From positions 1 to 50,651 of the forward strand of contig JAURJZ010000003.1 of assembly GCA_030831965.1 (NCBI GenBank): 50,651 bases of DNA, read 5' to 3'. Numbering within the stretch: position 1 is the first letter of the stretch; each line of letters begins with the position of its first letter. Shown piece after piece: positions 48,998 to 50,651 of the stretch. The DNA comes from Verrucomicrobiota bacterium (GTDB taxonomy: Bacteria > Verrucomicrobiota > Verrucomicrobiia > Opitutales > UBA953). Under the pieces are notes generated by a model, which saw nothing but the letters and a program-made list of their open reading frames with translations, was not told the origin of the DNA and did not search any database. Made by a program: the position numbers and the translations under genes.

Positions 48998-50651
48998 TCA
49001 GCGGCCCGCCCAGGCGTCGAGCGGCTTGGTCGGCCCGGCTGGCGCCGCTCCTTCGGGGAGAAGGTCGACCGTGATCGCGCGCGTCTCGCCCGCGGGGACG
49101 TCGACCCTGATCGCGAGCTTGCGGAGACCCGCGTTTTCGCGCTCTCCCGGGGCGGGCTTGGCGGGAGGAAGGGGCGCGGCGGGCAGGTCCTCGAGGCGCG
49201 CCGCGGAGTCGCCGCGCAGCTCGACGCGCAGGATTGGCCTCGCCTTGCTCCCCTTGGGGGCGGGCAGGGTCAGGGTCGCGGATCGCCCGTCGGGGGCCAC
49301 CGTGACGGAGGCGCGGGTATGGAGGGACCAGAGCAGGCGGGATTCGCCGGCGCCGCCCCTGAGCTCGTCCTGGATGCGGAGCGAGCGGTCGGGGCGCAGG
49401 TGGAAGCCGCGGCGGGCGGACGCAAGTCCGGGCAGGGCGCCTGTGAGCTCGGCGACGGCCAAGCCCCCGGCCGGGGTCTGCTCGCAGCGCAGGAGTCGGC
49501 AGTCGGCCCTGGGGTTTTGGTCGGCCTCCGCGTTGCCGCGCAGGGCGAGCGTGTTGTGACCCTCGGCGCGCAGGCGGTGGTAGGACCAGCGCTGCTTGCC
49601 GAAGTATCCGGGGAGGTTGTAGTCGTCGCCCCCGAGGTCGACCGCCCAGCGGTGCCCGCCGGCCTCGTAGACGAAGCTCCCGATGTCGAGGTGGGCGTGG
49701 TTCACCCGGTTGTCGCCGGCCTTGAGCCCGACAAAGGCGTCGGAGGGCCCGAAGCCGGTGCGGAGGAGCCCGACCTGGTTGGCCTCGAAGCGCGCGGCCA
49801 GGGGTGGCTGGGCCGGGACCGTCGCCGGCGGGGGGAGCCAAAGGACATCGAGGGCGGAGGCTCCGGCCTGCGCCTTGCGGCGCTGCCACTCGGCGCCGAG
49901 GGGCCGCCGATGGCGGGTGGCGAGCCAGCCGATCTCGGGCATCGGCACGGAGCGCTCCCCGCAGTCGGCGTAGGGAAAGACGAGGCCGGACGGGCCCTCC
50001 ATCAGCGCCGGGTAGTCGGCCGCGCGGTCCAGCCCGGGGAGGCGGTCGAGCCCGGCGGTCGTCCCGGTGGCGGTCTCGAGCGCGGCCATGAAGGCGACGG
50101 CGTAGCCGGCGGCGTAGTGGAAATAGCCGTACCCCTCGTCCCAGCCGCCGTCGGGTCCGAACTTGGCGAGCGACCGGCGGAGGGAGGGCAGGGTCAGCCG
50201 CAGCAGCTCCCGGGCGAGCTCGGGGTCGCTGTCCGCGACCGCCAGGGCGCCGATGCCGACGCCGCCGTTGCAGACCTGGTTCCAGTTGTGGGTGACGCGC
50301 GGGAAGAAGCCGCCGCGGAGCTTGCCTTGGTGGACGAGCAGGGCGGGGCGGAGGCCTTTCTCGACAAGCGCGGCGCGGAGGCGGGCGCGCCGCTCGGGGC
50401 CCAGGGGCTCGTGGAGCCAGTCGAGGCCCAGGCCGAAGGCCCGGCAGAGCTCGGCGGTGTCAAGGAAGTGGCTCGGGTTCCAGTCCTTCCAGCCGGCGGC
50501 GGCGTCGAGCTCCGCGGCGGCCCGGTCCGCGAAGCGGCGATCCCCGCTCAGCAGCCACGCCATGCCGAGGGTCTCGGTGCGCCCGACAACCCTCCGCGCC
50601 GCGTTGAGCAGCCGCTTGCCGTCGGGTATCGCGTAGGCGGTGACGGGCTCG
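48998..50651 (-). CDS. Heparinase II/III-like polysaccharide lyase (5' end outside window)
   Basis: The frame stays open to the right edge of the window, so about 550 C-terminal residues are seen and the N-terminus is missing; the ATG at 50563 is internal. An (alpha/alpha) toroid region includes VTHNWNQVCNGGVGIGALA and WDEGYGYFHYAAGYAVAF (the Tyr region used in catalysis by this group). The heparinase II/III C-terminal beta-domain follows with NHAHLDIGSFVYEAGGHRWAVDLGGDDYN. Likely acts on acidic polysaccharide in the periplasm. Substrate (heparin, alginate or other) cannot be set. Confidence 0.88.
   Translation of the reverse strand, partial: EPVTAYAIPDGKRLLNAARRVVGRTETLGMAWLLSGDRRFADRAAAELDAAAGWKDWNPSHFLDTAELCRAFGLGLDWLHEPLGPERRARLRAALVEKGLRPALLVHQGKLRGGFFPRVTHNWNQVCNGGVGIGALAVADSDPELARELLRLTLPSLRRSLAKFGPDGGWDEGYGYFHYAAGYAVAFMAALETATGTTAGLDRLPGLDRAADYPALMEGPSGLVFPYADCGERSVPMPEIGWLATRHRRPLGAEWQRRKAQAGASALDVLWLPPPATVPAQPPLAARFEANQVGLLRTGFGPSDAFVGLKAGDNRVNHAHLDIGSFVYEAGGHRWAVDLGGDDYNLPGYFGKQRWSYHRLRAEGHNTLALRGNAEADQNPRADCRLLRCEQTPAGGLAVAELTGALPGLASARRGFHLRPDRSLRIQDELRGGAGESRLLWSLHTRASVTVAPDGRSATLTLPAPKGSKARPILRVELRGDSAARLEDLPAAPLPPAKPAPGERENAGLRKLAIRVDVPAGETRAITVDLLPEGAAPAGPTKPLDAWAGR

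Overview
The window is about 70% G+C chromosomal DNA from a free-living, Gram-negative-type bacterium. I find no phage, IS, integrase or CRISPR signature. The mix of secreted carbohydrate-active enzymes (CxPSR sulfatase, PL10 pectate lyase, GH-D-like glycosidase, heparinase II/III, M60 peptidase), many start codons without a Shine-Dalgarno sequence, and standard housekeeping genes suggests a Verrucomicrobiota-like member of the PVC group, perhaps Opitutae. That assignment is inferred from content and not proven.

Layout. 1-4031 (+): the 3' end of aspS, an NSS-family sodium symporter with its tiny MetS-type subunit, and an RhlE-type DEAD-box helicase. 4035-10337 (-): a secreted FAD oxidoreductase, a large membrane flavoprotein that carries its own ApbE flavinylation domain, and a DUF2256 mini-protein overlapping an FeS-BCP photolyase. 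A tRNA-Pro(AGG) follows at 10429. 10570-16370: a secreted transglutaminase-like protein, a catalytically degenerate YugP-type peptidase relative, and a heme cluster hemF-hemE-hemH. 16374-25651: PL10 lyase, maf, a secreted unknown, TonB-like protein coupled to an RluA pseudouridine synthase, orphan LuxR-type regulator, Bax-inhibitor-1 protein, methyltransferase, DUF192 lipoprotein, prenyl synthase with a 43-residue membrane mini-protein, and a secreted protein with a DnaJ-like cysteine motif. 25655-30457 (-): dapF (both catalytic cysteines replaced by serine), SNF2 helicase and tatC. 30551-35287 (+): sulfatase, secreted coiled-coil protein, nucleoside-type MFS transporter and Gfo/Idh/MocA oxidoreductase. 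35320-46501 (-): M60 peptidase, purU, Tat-exported metallophosphatase, pta, a separate BioD/DRTGG protein, comM and a GH-D-like glycosidase. 46620-50651: leuC, a 99-residue unknown, leuD, and the 3' part of a heparinase II/III gene.

How the genes work together. hemE, hemF and hemH supply three late steps from uroporphyrinogen to heme; the protoporphyrinogen oxidase step is not here. leuC and leuD form isopropylmalate isomerase. The secreted sulfatase, lyases and glycosidase fit breakdown of sulfated or pectic polysaccharides, with the MFS and Gfo/Idh/MocA proteins as possible uptake and catabolic partners. tatC would serve exported proteins such as the metallophosphatase, which has a clear twin-arginine signal.

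Points most worth a second look: the self-contained flavinylated electron-transfer fusion at 5760-8339; the Ser/Ser DapF; the dead YugP-like protein; the A34 tRNA-Pro; and a recurring promoter layout that places transcription starts at or near the ATG, implying many leaderless mRNAs. No intergenic stretch exceeds 300 bases; the largest are 162 bp (38194-38355) and 125 bp (13232-13356).
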